Assembly: GCA_043718065.1 (NCBI GenBank) | Contig: JAYSWJ010000060.1 | Coordinates: 1 to 14,082 of the forward strand | Source: JAAFIP01 sp043718065 | GTDB taxonomy: Bacteria; Pseudomonadota; Gammaproteobacteria; Burkholderiales; Burkholderiaceae_C | DNA: 14,082 nucleotides | Reading direction: 5' to 3' | Position numbers and translations under genes: made by a program | Notes under the pieces: model-generated | Told to the model about the DNA's origin: nothing | The model's database searches: none | Seen by the model: only the letters and a program-made list of their open reading frames with translations | Part shown: positions 1 through 6,100 of the stretch, piece by piece | How the letters are laid out: the number at the start of each line of letters is the position of its first letter | Numbering within the stretch: the stretch's first letter is position 1

Positions 1-27
1 ATGATGTCCGGCTCTATTTGGAACGTC

Positions 28-201
28 TCATAAGCCATCTATGCCCCACTTGCCCAAGCGGTTATTTTCGTTCAGGTCACCCACATTGGCAATTTCAGTT
101 TCACCAGGAATTTCTTTAGCAGCCGCGCTGACCAGCCGATAAGCAAACAACCCAATGGCTGCAATACAAACCAAGCTTGATACCCAAATAAAAGTCAGCA
201 T
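28..201 (-). CDS. Small single-pass membrane protein, function unknown
   Basis: Predicted 57-residue protein that I do not recognise. Residues about 3-25 form one strongly hydrophobic helix, followed by a short polar tail rich in Asn, Glu and Asp, so it is probably an inner-membrane peptide with its C-terminus outside the bilayer. I chose the ATG at 199-201 because AAGAAG lies six bases upstream; the frame stays open further, with TTG codons at 223-225 and 220-222, but neither has a ribosome-binding site. Its A+T content is higher than that of the neighbouring genes. It lies downstream of the toxin gene on the same strand, separated by about 100 bp that hold an inverted repeat, so it is probably a separate unit. 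The ORF could be fortuitous; the hydrophobic helix plus a plausible Shine-Dalgarno is the only support. Confidence 0.45.
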   Translation of the reverse strand: MLTFIWVSSLVCIAAIGLFAYRLVSAAAKEIPGETEIANVGDLNENNRLGKWGIDGL

Positions 202-245
202 ATAAAGCTTCTTGATTACCAACAATTATTTAATCACTTTTTAAG

Positions 246-293
246 CTACACGGCAATATTTCTAAAGGCTTTGCAAGTTTTTAATCCGTGTAG
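246..293. repeat. Inverted repeat between toxin gene and small membrane gene
   Basis: CTACACGG at 246-253 is the perfect reverse complement of CCGTGTAG at 286-293, with a 32-base A+T-rich loop. On the plus strand TTTT follows the right arm, but no plus-strand gene ends here. On the minus strand, the direction of the toxin gene, no clean T-run follows. It may be a weak terminator behind the toxin gene; the long loop makes that uncertain. Confidence 0.3.
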
Positions 294-300
294 TTTTGTA

Positions 301-924
301 TCAAAAAGTTTGTGCTTCAACCGGCAGGGCCAACACCAACTGCGCCCATGGCGGCAGGGGCGTATGCAGTATCTGCGTGCTGTGCTGTTGGCACACTGCT
401 ACTAGCGCATGCGTACCGGGTGCTGTGTCGCAGCTGTCGTACAGCAGGGCTACGTCGGCTGTACGTACAGCTTGCGCTAGCAGCGACAGGGTGCGTGGGT
501 AGCGCGCCAAGATACGCTCTTTGGGCACGCTGTGGCCGCCTTCGCGTACGCGCTGCTTAACGCGGGCTACCAATCGCTCGGGTTGGTCTAGCGCTACAAC
601 CAGCAGCATGACCAAAAATCCGCGCGCCTGCGCCTGCGCGATAAGTTGCAGCTTTGACGCGTGCGAGAACACGGTTTCGCTGACAAAACCTTTGCCTTGC
701 ACCAGCAGTTGTGCGCGGCGCGTGTCGGCCCAGTCGCGTGCGGCGGCAGACCGCTGCACGGGGTCTGCTATATCTTGTAGATGTTTGGCCTCAAACAGGT
801 CGGCGTTGACAAACTCGGCGCTGGCTGGAATTTGCCCGGCTTGCTTGAGGGCTTGGTACAGTGTAGATTTGCCTGCACCGTTGGGCCCGGCTAGCAGGTA
901 GAAGACGGGCTGGGGAGATGCCAT
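301..924 (-). CDS. Zeta-type toxin kinase of a toxin-antitoxin pair
   Basis: 207-residue P-loop protein of the zeta toxin/AAA ATPase type (Zeta_toxin family). Visible motifs: Walker A GPNGAGKST at residues 13-21, FVNADLF at 38-44, FVSETVFS at 80-87, an Arg-rich segment containing GGHSVP at 129-134 followed by an Ile/Arg pattern to about 150, and YDS at 162-164. These match the family layout in which the P-loop binds ATP and the FVN/ET segments form the sugar-nucleotide site. Family members phosphorylate UDP-N-acetylglucosamine and block cell-wall synthesis; this substrate is inferred, not visible. The gene follows a ParD-like antitoxin gene by 54 bp on the same strand. No strong Shine-Dalgarno precedes the ATG at 922-924, so translation is likely weak or coupled, which would suit a toxin. 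All key motifs are intact and the length is normal for short zeta proteins. It could instead be a non-toxic kinase of the same fold. Confidence 0.8.
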   Translation of the reverse strand: MASPQPVFYLLAGPNGAGKSTLYQALKQAGQIPASAEFVNADLFEAKHLQDIADPVQRSAAARDWADTRRAQLLVQGKGFVSETVFSHASKLQLIAQAQARGFLVMLLVVALDQPERLVARVKQRVREGGHSVPKERILARYPRTLSLLAQAVRTADVALLYDSCDTAPGTHALVAVCQQHSTQILHTPLPPWAQLVLALPVEAQTF

Positions 925-978
925 CAGTGTGCCATCAGGTGCGTGGCGGCAGTGGCTGAGGCAAATGCGGTTGACGCA

Positions 979-1365
979 TCAGGCCTTGAGTGCTTGCTTA
1001 GGATGCGCGTTTTGCGCGATAACATGGCGCACGTGCTGGGCCAGCGCCCCGCTGGCGCTGAACTCGGTGAACTGCGCTGCCAGGACGTTAGCTTGGCTGG
1101 GGGTGCGGGCTGTTGTAGTGCGTGCAGTATTGCTGTAGGCTTTGTCCTGCTGCAACCCCAATGCATCAGCCGCCTCACGCGTGGTTAACCCGCCGTCTTC
1201 AACCGCTTTACCCAGCAAGGCCCAGTACTCAATTTGGCCTGCGGTAGAACGGCGCAAGGTTTGCGCGGCGTGCTTGGCCTCGGTCACCAGTGCGCTGGAC
1301 AATTTGACCGAACTGAAGGCCGGCGACACGGATGCAGACGCAGATGCAGAAGGTAAGGCAGACAT
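979..1365 (-). CDS. ParD-like antitoxin
   Basis: 128-residue protein resembling the ParD_like antitoxin family. After a low-complexity Ser/Ala N-terminus (about residues 2-15) comes the typical segment VKLSSALVTEAKHAAQTLRR and then STAGQIEYWALLGKAVED, a ribbon-helix-helix-like DNA-binding region. The C-terminal half (after about residue 80) is less ordered and Ala/Thr rich, as expected for a toxin-neutralising tail. A good Shine-Dalgarno, AGGAG at 1372-1376, sits seven bases before the ATG, in contrast to the weak site of the downstream toxin gene, which fits antitoxin excess. Two imperfect direct repeats just upstream (1386-1421) may be its own operator. The partner role rests on gene order and the family match; neutralisation itself is inferred. 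Confidence 0.75.
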   Translation of the reverse strand: MSALPSASASASVSPAFSSVKLSSALVTEAKHAAQTLRRSTAGQIEYWALLGKAVEDGGLTTREAADALGLQQDKAYSNTARTTTARTPSQANVLAAQFTEFSASGALAQHVRHVIAQNAHPKQALKA

Positions 1366-1385
1366 ACAAACTCCTAGCTCAATGA

Positions 1386-1421
1386 TGCCAAATTATCGCA
1401 TAAAGTGGCAAATTGCGCCAT
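1386..1421 (-). promoter_or_regulatory. Putative promoter/operator of the toxin-antitoxin operon
   Basis: Two 16-base direct repeats, TGCCAAATTATCGCAT at 1386-1401 and TGGCAAATTGCGCCAT at 1406-1421, share 11 of 16 bases and are spaced exactly 20 bp apart, about two helical turns. On the minus strand GATAAT (1397 to 1392) could serve as a -10 element for the antitoxin gene; the best -35 at 17-bp spacing is only TGGCGC, which is weak. Repeats overlapping the promoter are what is expected if the ribbon-helix-helix antitoxin represses its own operon. This is inference from position. Confidence 0.4.
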
Positions 1422-1491
1422 TTTGCATTTTCTGATCATATTTAAGTACCCATGCACCCCAGCAAAGCTAATCGAGCCTACTTTGTAGCGT

Positions 1492-2424
1492 TTACAGCCC
1501 AAGCAAAGCTTTGGCCCGCAGCAGCTCATTGCCGCTAAACTGCTGGTTGATATACAAGGCGATGGCGTCGCTGCGTTGCGGGTCGGATAGCTCGGGCGCG
1601 CTGCGTAGCTGCGCTATGCGACTACGCGCCACGCCAACCCGTTGCTCCCACTCTTGCCACTGGGTTTGGTGCGCGACCATGCGCTGGGCAGCATCGGGCA
1701 GGGCGATGGGGTCGGTGGGTTGTGCCACTGGCGTGGTGGCCGTGGTGGGCGCGACGGGCAAGCCGCTGTTGGCTTGCGCAATCATTTGGCGTAACGCGTT
1801 TTCCTCGTCGGCGTAAAACGCTTGCGCCCATGCAGCGCCTAGTAATTGGCGGCGGACTAAGCTGCGTTCAGCCAAAGCGGGGCTCCAAGTTTCGCGGCGC
1901 TGCATGTCTACTTGGGTGGCCCAGCGCTGCTGCTGCAAGCGCAGATAGCTGTCCCACACCGCCATGATCTGCTGGGCCGCCGCTGCGCCATGGGCGGCCT
2001 GCACTAGCTGGCGTATGCGGGCAGCAACTGTGTTCAAGTCTTGTTCGCCCTGCAGCAGCAGAAAATAATCAAACCGCCTGCGCAGCGCCATGCTGGGTTG
2101 GGGCTGACCATTGGGGCCGACGCCCCAGTCGCCGTCTAGCTGGGTGTTAGCCAGTGAATTGGGTCCGGGCGGCTGCGCTGTGTCGCGGGCCGCGAGGTTG
2201 GTTTGTGCATCAGCGCCATGCCCGCCAACCGCCAGCAGGCTAGGCGGGTACGGCAGTTGTAACCCTACTTGGCCTGCCGCATTATCAATCGCCCGGTCAG
2301 GCGCACCCGATGGCCCAAACGCAAAATACACAAGCCCTGCTAAGGCAGTAACCACTACAAAAATAATAGCTGCTTGAGCAGGATTTACTTGGGTTTTCGT
2401 GCTATTTCTATTAAAAATAGTCAC
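1492..2424 (-). CDS. lifO: Lipase-specific foldase (lipase chaperone)
   Basis: 310-residue membrane-anchored steric chaperone that helps the partner lipase fold in the periplasm. Layout matches the family: short cytoplasmic tail, one transmembrane helix at about residues 20-36, a Pro/Ala/Gly-rich linker to about 110, then a helical folding domain. The family signature RxxFDYF is seen at R115-F121, followed by LLLQGE (122-127); the usual SA after the FDY(F/C)L core is replaced by LL. The protein is somewhat short for the family, mainly in the linker. Its GTG start (2422-2424) overlaps the lipase TGA stop, implying translational coupling. Residues 11-20, TQVNPAQAAI, are encoded by a dispersed DNA repeat that also sits in mutL, and most of the cytoplasmic tail seems to come from that element. 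No clear terminator follows the gene. Confidence 0.85.
   Translation of the reverse strand: MTIFNRNSTKTQVNPAQAAIIFVVVTALAGLVYFAFGPSGAPDRAIDNAAGQVGLQLPYPPSLLAVGGHGADAQTNLAARDTAQPPGPNSLANTQLDGDWGVGPNGQPQPSMALRRRFDYFLLLQGEQDLNTVAARIRQLVQAAHGAAAAQQIMAVWDSYLRLQQQRWATQVDMQRRETWSPALAERSLVRRQLLGAAWAQAFYADEENALRQMIAQANSGLPVAPTTATTPVAQPTDPIALPDAAQRMVAHQTQWQEWEQRVGVARSRIAQLRSAPELSDPQRSDAIALYINQQFSGNELLRAKALLGL
2360..2419. repeat. Dispersed repeat element, in-frame copy at the 5' end of lifO
   Basis: Bases 2364-2395 are identical over 32 bases to 9896-9927 inside mutL and nearly so to the intergenic copy at 13610-13677; similarity continues weakly to the A-rich end near 2419. The centre CTGCTTGAGCAG is a small palindrome. 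Read on the minus strand the copy encodes the LifO N-terminal tail. Orientation is the same as in all other clear copies in the window. Confidence 0.8.
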
Positions 2425-3365
2425 AAACCAAGGGTTTTAAGGCGGTTGGTTTGCGCGCGGTACATGGCCACGGGGTCGGGTGTGAACAGGCCGCGCAAAC
2501 CAAAGGCTTGGTTCACTTCGTCCAAGTGGTTCCACGGGTAGTCGTCGCGCAATACTTTGCCCCAATGGCTAGAGCAGCGGCCCACCAAACCATCGTTTTG
2601 CTCAAACCCAAAAAACAAAGCACCGGTGCCCAGCACCACATCGCTAATGTCCCATGCATTGGTCAGCACGGAAGTGCCGCCGTAGGAGTAGTAGCGCACA
2701 CCATTGACTACCTCAGCGCCTTGCCCGCACGCGCTGGTGGGCGCACCCTGCGGAAAGCGGCGGTTAAAGTCGGCCGCACCTGCCGTGCCCAGCGACTGCA
2801 GCGCGGCGAAGGCATTTTGCGGGTTGTCTGCGTTGTTGCCAGACAGGAAGGCTATAAGCTTGGAAAGCCCGTTGACCAATGTGTTGGCCAAACCCGTGGC
2901 GTGGGTGGCGTCGGCAATGCCAGCAATGCCGTCGGCTGTTTTGCTACCGGCATGCGGCGTGCCCACGCTGGTCACACTGGCTACCAAATCAGGTGCCACC
3001 GCCGCCACGTAGCGAATGGTGTTGCCGCCATGGCTGTGGCCAATCAGATTAAATTTGGTGTAGCCGTACTGGGCTTTCAACGCTTGCAATTGCTTAAGCA
3101 ACTGCTCGCCGCGCACCTCGGTGCTGTTGGACTGCGATACTTCGGGTGTAAACACCGTGGCACCCCCACTGCGCAGTGCGCTGGGAATGCCATAAAAATA
3201 GTTGATCGGGCCAATGGCGTCAAAGCCTAGAAGACCATGCACCAGCACCACAGGGTATTGGGTTTTGGCGTAGGTGTCGGTGGCGTGCGCAGCGCTGTGG
3301 CTGCCTAAAACTAAAGCGAGGCTCGCTGCAATAACAAAGCCCCAAGTAGCGGTAAAGCGTTTCAT
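2421..3365 (-). CDS. lipA: Secreted triacylglycerol lipase (class I, foldase-dependent)
   Basis: 314-residue lipase of the Pseudomonas/Burkholderia class I type (alpha/beta hydrolase), releasing fatty acids from triacylglycerols outside the cell. I start it at the ATG 3363-3365: GGGAGA lies just upstream and the first 28 residues form a clear Sec signal peptide (basic MKR, hydrophobic core, AHA cleavage site). The frame is open 25 codons further upstream but without signal-peptide logic. Visible residues: HGLLGFD at 43-49 (oxyanion region), nucleophile Ser111 in GHSHGG, acid Asp258 in QNDGLVGRC, His280 in NHLDEVNQ, and Cys213/Cys264 placed as the conserved disulfide pair. The neighbouring foldase gene overlaps the stop and is required for folding in this class. 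Export of such lipases normally uses a type II secretion system, which is not in this window. lipA here is the lipase name, not lipoyl synthase. Confidence 0.92.
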   Translation of the reverse strand: MKRFTATWGFVIAASLALVLGSHSAAHATDTYAKTQYPVVLVHGLLGFDAIGPINYFYGIPSALRSGGATVFTPEVSQSNSTEVRGEQLLKQLQALKAQYGYTKFNLIGHSHGGNTIRYVAAVAPDLVASVTSVGTPHAGSKTADGIAGIADATHATGLANTLVNGLSKLIAFLSGNNADNPQNAFAALQSLGTAGAADFNRRFPQGAPTSACGQGAEVVNGVRYYSYGGTSVLTNAWDISDVVLGTGALFFGFEQNDGLVGRCSSHWGKVLRDDYPWNHLDEVNQAFGLRGLFTPDPVAMYRAQTNRLKTLGL

Positions 3366-3422
3366 TGTGTCTCCCAGATTTTTTGAACTTGGCAAATCGT
3401 GGCCACCGCTGGCTTTTTTGCT

Positions 3423-3444
3423 GGTCGTATTTTTAAGCACGACC
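3423..3444. repeat. Short inverted repeat upstream of lipA
   Basis: GGTCGT (3423-3428) and ACGACC (3439-3444) pair around a 10-base A+T-rich loop in the 129-bp gap between serC and lipA. A second pair, AAACCCT (3465-3471) and AGGGTTT (3477-3483), lies closer to serC. Neither is followed by a T-run in the minus-strand direction, so they are not classic terminators; they could be a regulatory site for the lipase operon or a weak 3' hairpin of serC. Confidence 0.3.
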
Positions 3445-3494
3445 GTTCTTTTTATTTCTAGGAGAAACCCTTGGCTAGGGTTTATGGCTAGTGG

Positions 3495-4595
3495 CTAGCC
3501 CTTGGTTTTTTCAAATTCAGCTAAATACCCTACCAATGCCTGCACACCTTCTAGCGGCATAGCGTTGTACAGGCTAGCGCGCATGCCACCGGCGACGCGG
3601 TGGCCTTTAAGCTGCAGCAGGCCGCGCGCGTCGGCACCTTGCAAGAAGGCGGCATTCAGGCTGTCGTCTTTTAAGAAAAAGGTCACGTTCATGCGTGATC
3701 GGCAGTCTTTGGCCACTTTGGTCACGTAGAAGTCGCTGGCGTCTAGCGCGCTGTAGAGCAGGGCGGCCTTGGCGATGTTGCGTTGCTCCATGGCGGGCAC
3801 GCCGCCCTGGGCTTTAAGCCACTGAAACACCAGGCCCGCAGTGTAGATGGCGTACGTGGGCGGCGTGTTGTACATCGAGTCGCTAGCCGCTTGTACGGCG
3901 TAGTTAAATACATCGGGCGTATATTTTGTTGCTTGGCCGATCAGGTCCTCACGCACGATGACAATTGTCAGGCCTGCAGGGCCAATGTTCTTTTGTGCGC
4001 CACCAAAAACTAGGCCAAACTTTGACACATCTAGCGGGCGCGACAGAATCGTAGACGACACGTCGCCTACTAAAAATGGCGTATCGGCAGCGGCACTTAC
4101 ACCTAGGTCGGGCACCTCTTGAAATTCCACACCACCAATGGTCTCGTTCATGCACACATGCACGTAGGCCGCTTGCGGGTTGATTTGCCAGTCTGCACGC
4201 TCGGGAATGGTGGTAAACCCGGTATCCTTTGCGCTGGCAGCTATATTAACCGTAGCAAATTTAGCAGCCTCAAAGGCTGATTTTTGCGACCATTCACCCG
4301 TTACTACAAAGTCAATGGCAGTTTTACCGCGCAGCATATTCATCGGTACGATGGCGTTTTCGCCCAATCCACCACCTTGCAAAAAGATGATTTTGTAGTT
4401 GGCAGGAACATTCAGCAGCTCGCGCAGGTCAGCCACGCATTGCTCGTAAATGCTGATAAATTCTTTGCCCCTGTGGCTCATCTCCATCACCGACATGCCT
4501 GTGCCATGCCAGTCCAGCATCTCGGCGGCGGCGGTGCGCAGTACGGGCTCGGGCAACATGGCCGGGCCGGCGCTGAAGTTAAAAACACGTTTCAT
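3495..4595 (-). CDS. serC: Phosphoserine aminotransferase
   Basis: 366-residue PLP-dependent cytoplasmic enzyme converting 3-phosphohydroxypyruvate and glutamate to phosphoserine (serine synthesis) and acting on the matching intermediate of pyridoxal phosphate synthesis. Start is the ATG at 4593-4595, giving the canonical N-terminus MKRVFNFSAGPAMLPEPVL; GGGGA lies about nine bases upstream. The frame is open 14 codons further but that extension is not family-like. Visible features: SHRGKEF at 40-46, the GGG cofactor phosphate loop at about 74-76, W102, NETIGGVEF from 150, Asp178 in VGDVSS, the PLP lysine Lys202 in GGAQKNIGPAG, and the C-terminal GHRVAGGMRASLYNAMP block. Length and motifs are normal. 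The next gene upstream on the same strand is tRNA-Ser with its own terminator, so serC probably has its own promoter in the 65-bp gap. Confidence 0.96.
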   Translation of the reverse strand: MKRVFNFSAGPAMLPEPVLRTAAAEMLDWHGTGMSVMEMSHRGKEFISIYEQCVADLRELLNVPANYKIIFLQGGGLGENAIVPMNMLRGKTAIDFVVTGEWSQKSAFEAAKFATVNIAASAKDTGFTTIPERADWQINPQAAYVHVCMNETIGGVEFQEVPDLGVSAAADTPFLVGDVSSTILSRPLDVSKFGLVFGGAQKNIGPAGLTIVIVREDLIGQATKYTPDVFNYAVQAASDSMYNTPPTYAIYTAGLVFQWLKAQGGVPAMEQRNIAKAALLYSALDASDFYVTKVAKDCRSRMNVTFFLKDDSLNAAFLQGADARGLLQLKGHRVAGGMRASLYNAMPLEGVQALVGYLAEFEKTKG

Positions 4596-4659
4596 GGCAA
4601 AAAATCCCCACAGCGATCTAACATCGCCCGAATTCAACGAAGCACAACAAAATCTAACG

Positions 4660-4694
4660 AAAAAAGCCCTGAATTCACAGGAACTCAGGGCTTT
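4660..4694 (-). terminator. Intrinsic terminator of tRNA-Ser
   Basis: On the minus strand a perfect 10-bp stem (AAAGCCCTGA pairing with TCAGGGCTTT; arms 4685-4694 and 4663-4672) with a 12-base loop is followed by a T-run (six T including the end of the stem, 4665 to 4660). It lies directly downstream of the tRNA 3' end and before serC, so it separates the two transcripts. Confidence 0.85.
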
Positions 4695-4700
4695 ATATCG

Positions 4701-4790
4701 TGGCGGAGAAGGCGGGATTCGAACCCGCGGAAAGTTTTACCCTTCGCACGCTTTCCAGGCGTGTGACTTAAACCGCTCATCCACCTCTCC
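4701..4790 (-). tRNA. tRNA-Ser(GGA)
   Basis: Class II tRNA of 90 nt with encoded CCA. Acceptor GGAGAGG (from 4790) pairs with CTTCTCC near the 3' end with one G-T pair. The anticodon stem CACGC/GCGTG encloses the loop CTGGAAA, giving anticodon GGA, which reads UCC and UCU. The long variable arm expected for tRNA-Ser lies between the anticodon and T stems, and the T arm GCGGGTTCGAATCCCGC is complete with the invariant TTCGA. Discriminator base is G, as in serine tRNAs. A strong terminator follows. Confidence 0.97.
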
Positions 4791-4801
4791 TAGCAGTCGA
4801 T

Positions 4802-4807
4802 ATTGTA
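4802..4807 (-). promoter_or_regulatory. Likely -10 element of tRNA-Ser
   Basis: TACAAT on the minus strand (4807 to 4802) ends 11 bases before the mature tRNA 5' end, the spacing expected for a short leader removed by RNase P. No good -35 is seen at 16-18 bp upstream; instead a 15-base palindrome CGCGCAGTCTGCGCG lies at 4821-4835, across the -35 region. Confidence 0.4.
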
Positions 4808-4869
4808 GCGTAGGTCATTACGCGCAGTCTGCGCGGAGATGGGAGCAGGGGCGTTGTCCAAGGTGATGC

Positions 4870-4897
4870 GCTATAAATTAAATAGCTGCTTGAGCAG
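4870..4897. repeat. Dispersed repeat element, partial intergenic copy
   Basis: Left half of the element found in lifO, mutL and after dedA: the run from GCTATAAATTAAATAG to CTGCTTGAGCAG matches the others, while the right half (after 4897) diverges and keeps only a loose A-rich end. Same orientation as the other clear copies. Confidence 0.65.
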
Positions 4898-5058
4898 TAT
4901 CTACGGCTTAAAACACTTAAAACGATACAAATATTAGTCGATAACTGGTGTTTTTTACCTCGTTGTGCGGGCGCTGCGCGTGCATACTGCACAACAAATT
5001 AGGTGTGGCAGTTTAGCCAGCATGGTTTATGTTACCATCGGTCTGTACTATGCATTTT

Positions 5059-5096
5059 TTGCATGAATGAGGGTTTGTATTTATAGGGTTATCCCT
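5059..5096 (+). promoter_or_regulatory. Putative promoter with overlapping palindrome
   Basis: TTGCAT (5059-5064) and TATAGG (5082-5087) are 17 bp apart and could form a weak sigma-70 promoter for the small gene at 5150. The palindrome AGGGTTATCCCT (5085-5096) overlaps the -10 and the likely start point, the position of a repressor operator; the ATGCA/TGCAT pair at 5050-5064 overlaps the -35. No matching regulator can be named. Confidence 0.3.
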
Positions 5097-5149
5097 TAAT
5101 CTATGGCTATAGCGCAACCCGCGCAAAAGCCGTCAGAAAGGACCGCACC

Positions 5150-5320
5150 ATGACCCGCCTAACTCACATCTTCGCCTCTTTATTCGCCTCGAACCGTCTT
5201 GCCCCTGCGCACGCTGCCCGCGCCTTGCTAGAGCGCGCCACCCGCGCCCGTGGCCAAAGCGTCCACGAAGCGGCTATGCTGCGCGCTAACGCACAGGCTG
5301 TGCTGAGCGTGCTACGTTAG
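5150..5320 (+). CDS. 56-residue small basic protein, function unknown
   Basis: Small Arg/Ala-rich protein, predicted mostly helical, with no Cys and no membrane helix. I do not know a function. Support for it being real: a strong Shine-Dalgarno AGAAAGGA (5135-5142) seven bases before the ATG, G/C-rich third codon positions like the surrounding genes, and a coherent heptad-like pattern of Ala/Leu with charged residues (ARALLERATRARGQ, then AAMLRANAQAVLSVLR at the C-terminus). The terminal pattern LR..A...LSVLR resembles small conserved hypothetical proteins I recall from related Comamonadaceae, but that is memory, not a search. It stands alone, between the tRNA-side intergenic region and the promoter of the receiver genes. 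Upstream palindromes suggest it is regulated. Confidence 0.65.
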   Translation: MTRLTHIFASLFASNRLAPAHAARALLERATRARGQSVHEAAMLRANAQAVLSVLR

Positions 5321-5360
5321 TTACTGTTAGTTTTTGCACTGCGCGCTAAGACGAATCCGC

Positions 5361-5388
5361 TTGACGTGCGTGGTGCAAAAGGCACAAT
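5361..5388 (+). promoter_or_regulatory. Putative sigma-70 promoter of the receiver gene pair
   Basis: TTGACG (5361-5366) and CACAAT (5383-5388) are 16 bp apart: five and four matches to the consensus hexamers. Transcription would start near 5395 and leave about 110 bases of leader before the receiver gene. An 8-bp perfect inverted repeat TTTTGCAC (5332-5339) / GTGCAAAA (5373-5380) straddles the -35 and spacer and could be a regulatory site. Confidence 0.45.
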
Positions 5389-5463
5389 GGTGTAACGTAA
5401 ATAGTAGTATGGTGAAACTTATTTACCATCTGCAACCTGCCCGGTTGTCCGCAACCCAAGCAG

Positions 5464-5489
5464 GCTCTAAAATGATAGCACTTGTAACA
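5464..5489. repeat. Degenerate partial copy of the dispersed repeat
   Basis: GCTCTAAAAT (5464-5473) is identical to the start of the mutL copy (9886-9895), followed by a diverged ATAGCACTTGTAACA where the other copies have AATAGCTGCTTGAGCA. It lies in the predicted leader of the receiver gene. Weak similarity; could be chance. Confidence 0.3.
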
Positions 5490-5503
5490 ATCAAACGGCA
5501 TCC

Positions 5504-6100
5504 ATGTCCAGCCCCCCTATCTTTGCTTACAGTGCAACCCGAGCCACTGACCTAGGTTTGGTGAAAAGCTTTGAGGTGACTGAGCCTGCTGGCCCAGATG
5601 GCATGCGGCCCAAAGGATTTGAAGAAACCCAGCCGCTGAACTGGGAGCAAGACGTTTTAAACCCCGACTACAACGAAGTTATTGCCGCTATGGCCGTGGG
5701 TGAGGCTTGGGACGGGGAGGCCTACAGCAACCGCAAACGCGTGCTGGTAGTAGACGACGACACTGCCGCCAGGCTGTACCTGCGCGCAAGGCTGTCGTTG
5801 ATCGAAGGTGTTGACGTGTACGAGGCCACCAGCGGCGACGAGGCGGTGGCCATCACGCTGAGCACACCCTTCGACGGCGTGCTGCTAGACGTCAACATGA
5901 TGGGCCTGGACGGCTACGAGGTGTGCCGCTCGATCAAACGGCACAGCCGCACCAAGGGCCAAAAGCCTCCCAAAATCTACATCGTTACCAGCCGCACCGG
6001 CCTGGTGGAACGCATGCGCGCTACCTTGGCGGGAGCCGATGCATTCTTGTCCAAACCACCCCACCCGGGCAAGTTGTCGGTACTGCTGGAGTCGCTGTAA
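5504..6100 (+). CDS. Single-domain response regulator (CheY-like receiver)
   Basis: 198-residue protein with a receiver domain at about residues 78-198 and a 77-residue unrecognised, acidic, probably flexible N-terminal extension. Receiver residues are intact: acidic cluster Asp84-Asp86 in LVVDDD, phospho-acceptor Asp129 in LLDVNMMGLDG, Thr162 in YIVTSRTG, Lys184 in LSKPPHP. There is no output domain, so it probably works by protein contact, as CheY-like or phosphorelay proteins do. No histidine kinase is in the window. The chosen ATG has no good Shine-Dalgarno; internal Met34 and Met63 are alternatives that would keep the receiver whole. The following gene on the same strand encodes two receiver-like halves, 125 bp downstream, so the two likely form a functional pair. 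Confidence 0.8.
   Translation: MSSPPIFAYSATRATDLGLVKSFEVTEPAGPDGMRPKGFEETQPLNWEQDVLNPDYNEVIAAMAVGEAWDGEAYSNRKRVLVVDDDTAARLYLRARLSLIEGVDVYEATSGDEAVAITLSTPFDGVLLDVNMMGLDGYEVCRSIKRHSRTKGQKPPKIYIVTSRTGLVERMRATLAGADAFLSKPPHPGKLSVLLESL

Larger units (their letters stand above)
4791..5149. other. Gene-free stretch with promoters, palindromes and one repeat copy
   Basis: No convincing coding frame was found across these 359 bases. Contents: the tRNA -10 element and palindrome (4802-4835), a dispersed repeat copy (4870-4897), an inverted repeat GTTGTGC/GCACAAC (4962-4968 and 4989-4995) enclosing a GC-rich loop, ATGGT/ACCAT arms near 5021-5037, ATGCA/TGCAT around five T (5050-5064), and AGGGTTATCCCT (5085-5096). 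The last two lie in the probable promoter of the small gene at 5150. Confidence 0.6.

Noticed and set aside
924..1178. Minus-strand open frame of 84 codons between toxin and antitoxin
   Set aside because: It overlaps most of the antitoxin gene in another frame, and its composition (Arg, Ser, Thr and Pro rich) is that of a shifted frame.
2451..3230. Long plus-strand open frame (259 codons) opposite the lipase gene
   Set aside because: It is antisense to a well-supported lipase with all catalytic residues, has no recognisable domain and no start signal; a shadow of G+C-rich codon use.
3389..3406. Sigma-54-like sequence upstream of lipA (TGGCCACG followed by TTTGCC on the minus strand)
   Set aside because: The GG and GC doublets are nine bases apart instead of the ten that sigma-54 promoters require, so it is unlikely to work.
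4359..4376. Apparently unusual SerC cofactor loop (GGGLGEN instead of the E. coli GGGRGQF)
   Set aside because: The GGG core is intact, and the EN form is, as far as I recall, common in betaproteobacterial SerC, so it is not a defect.
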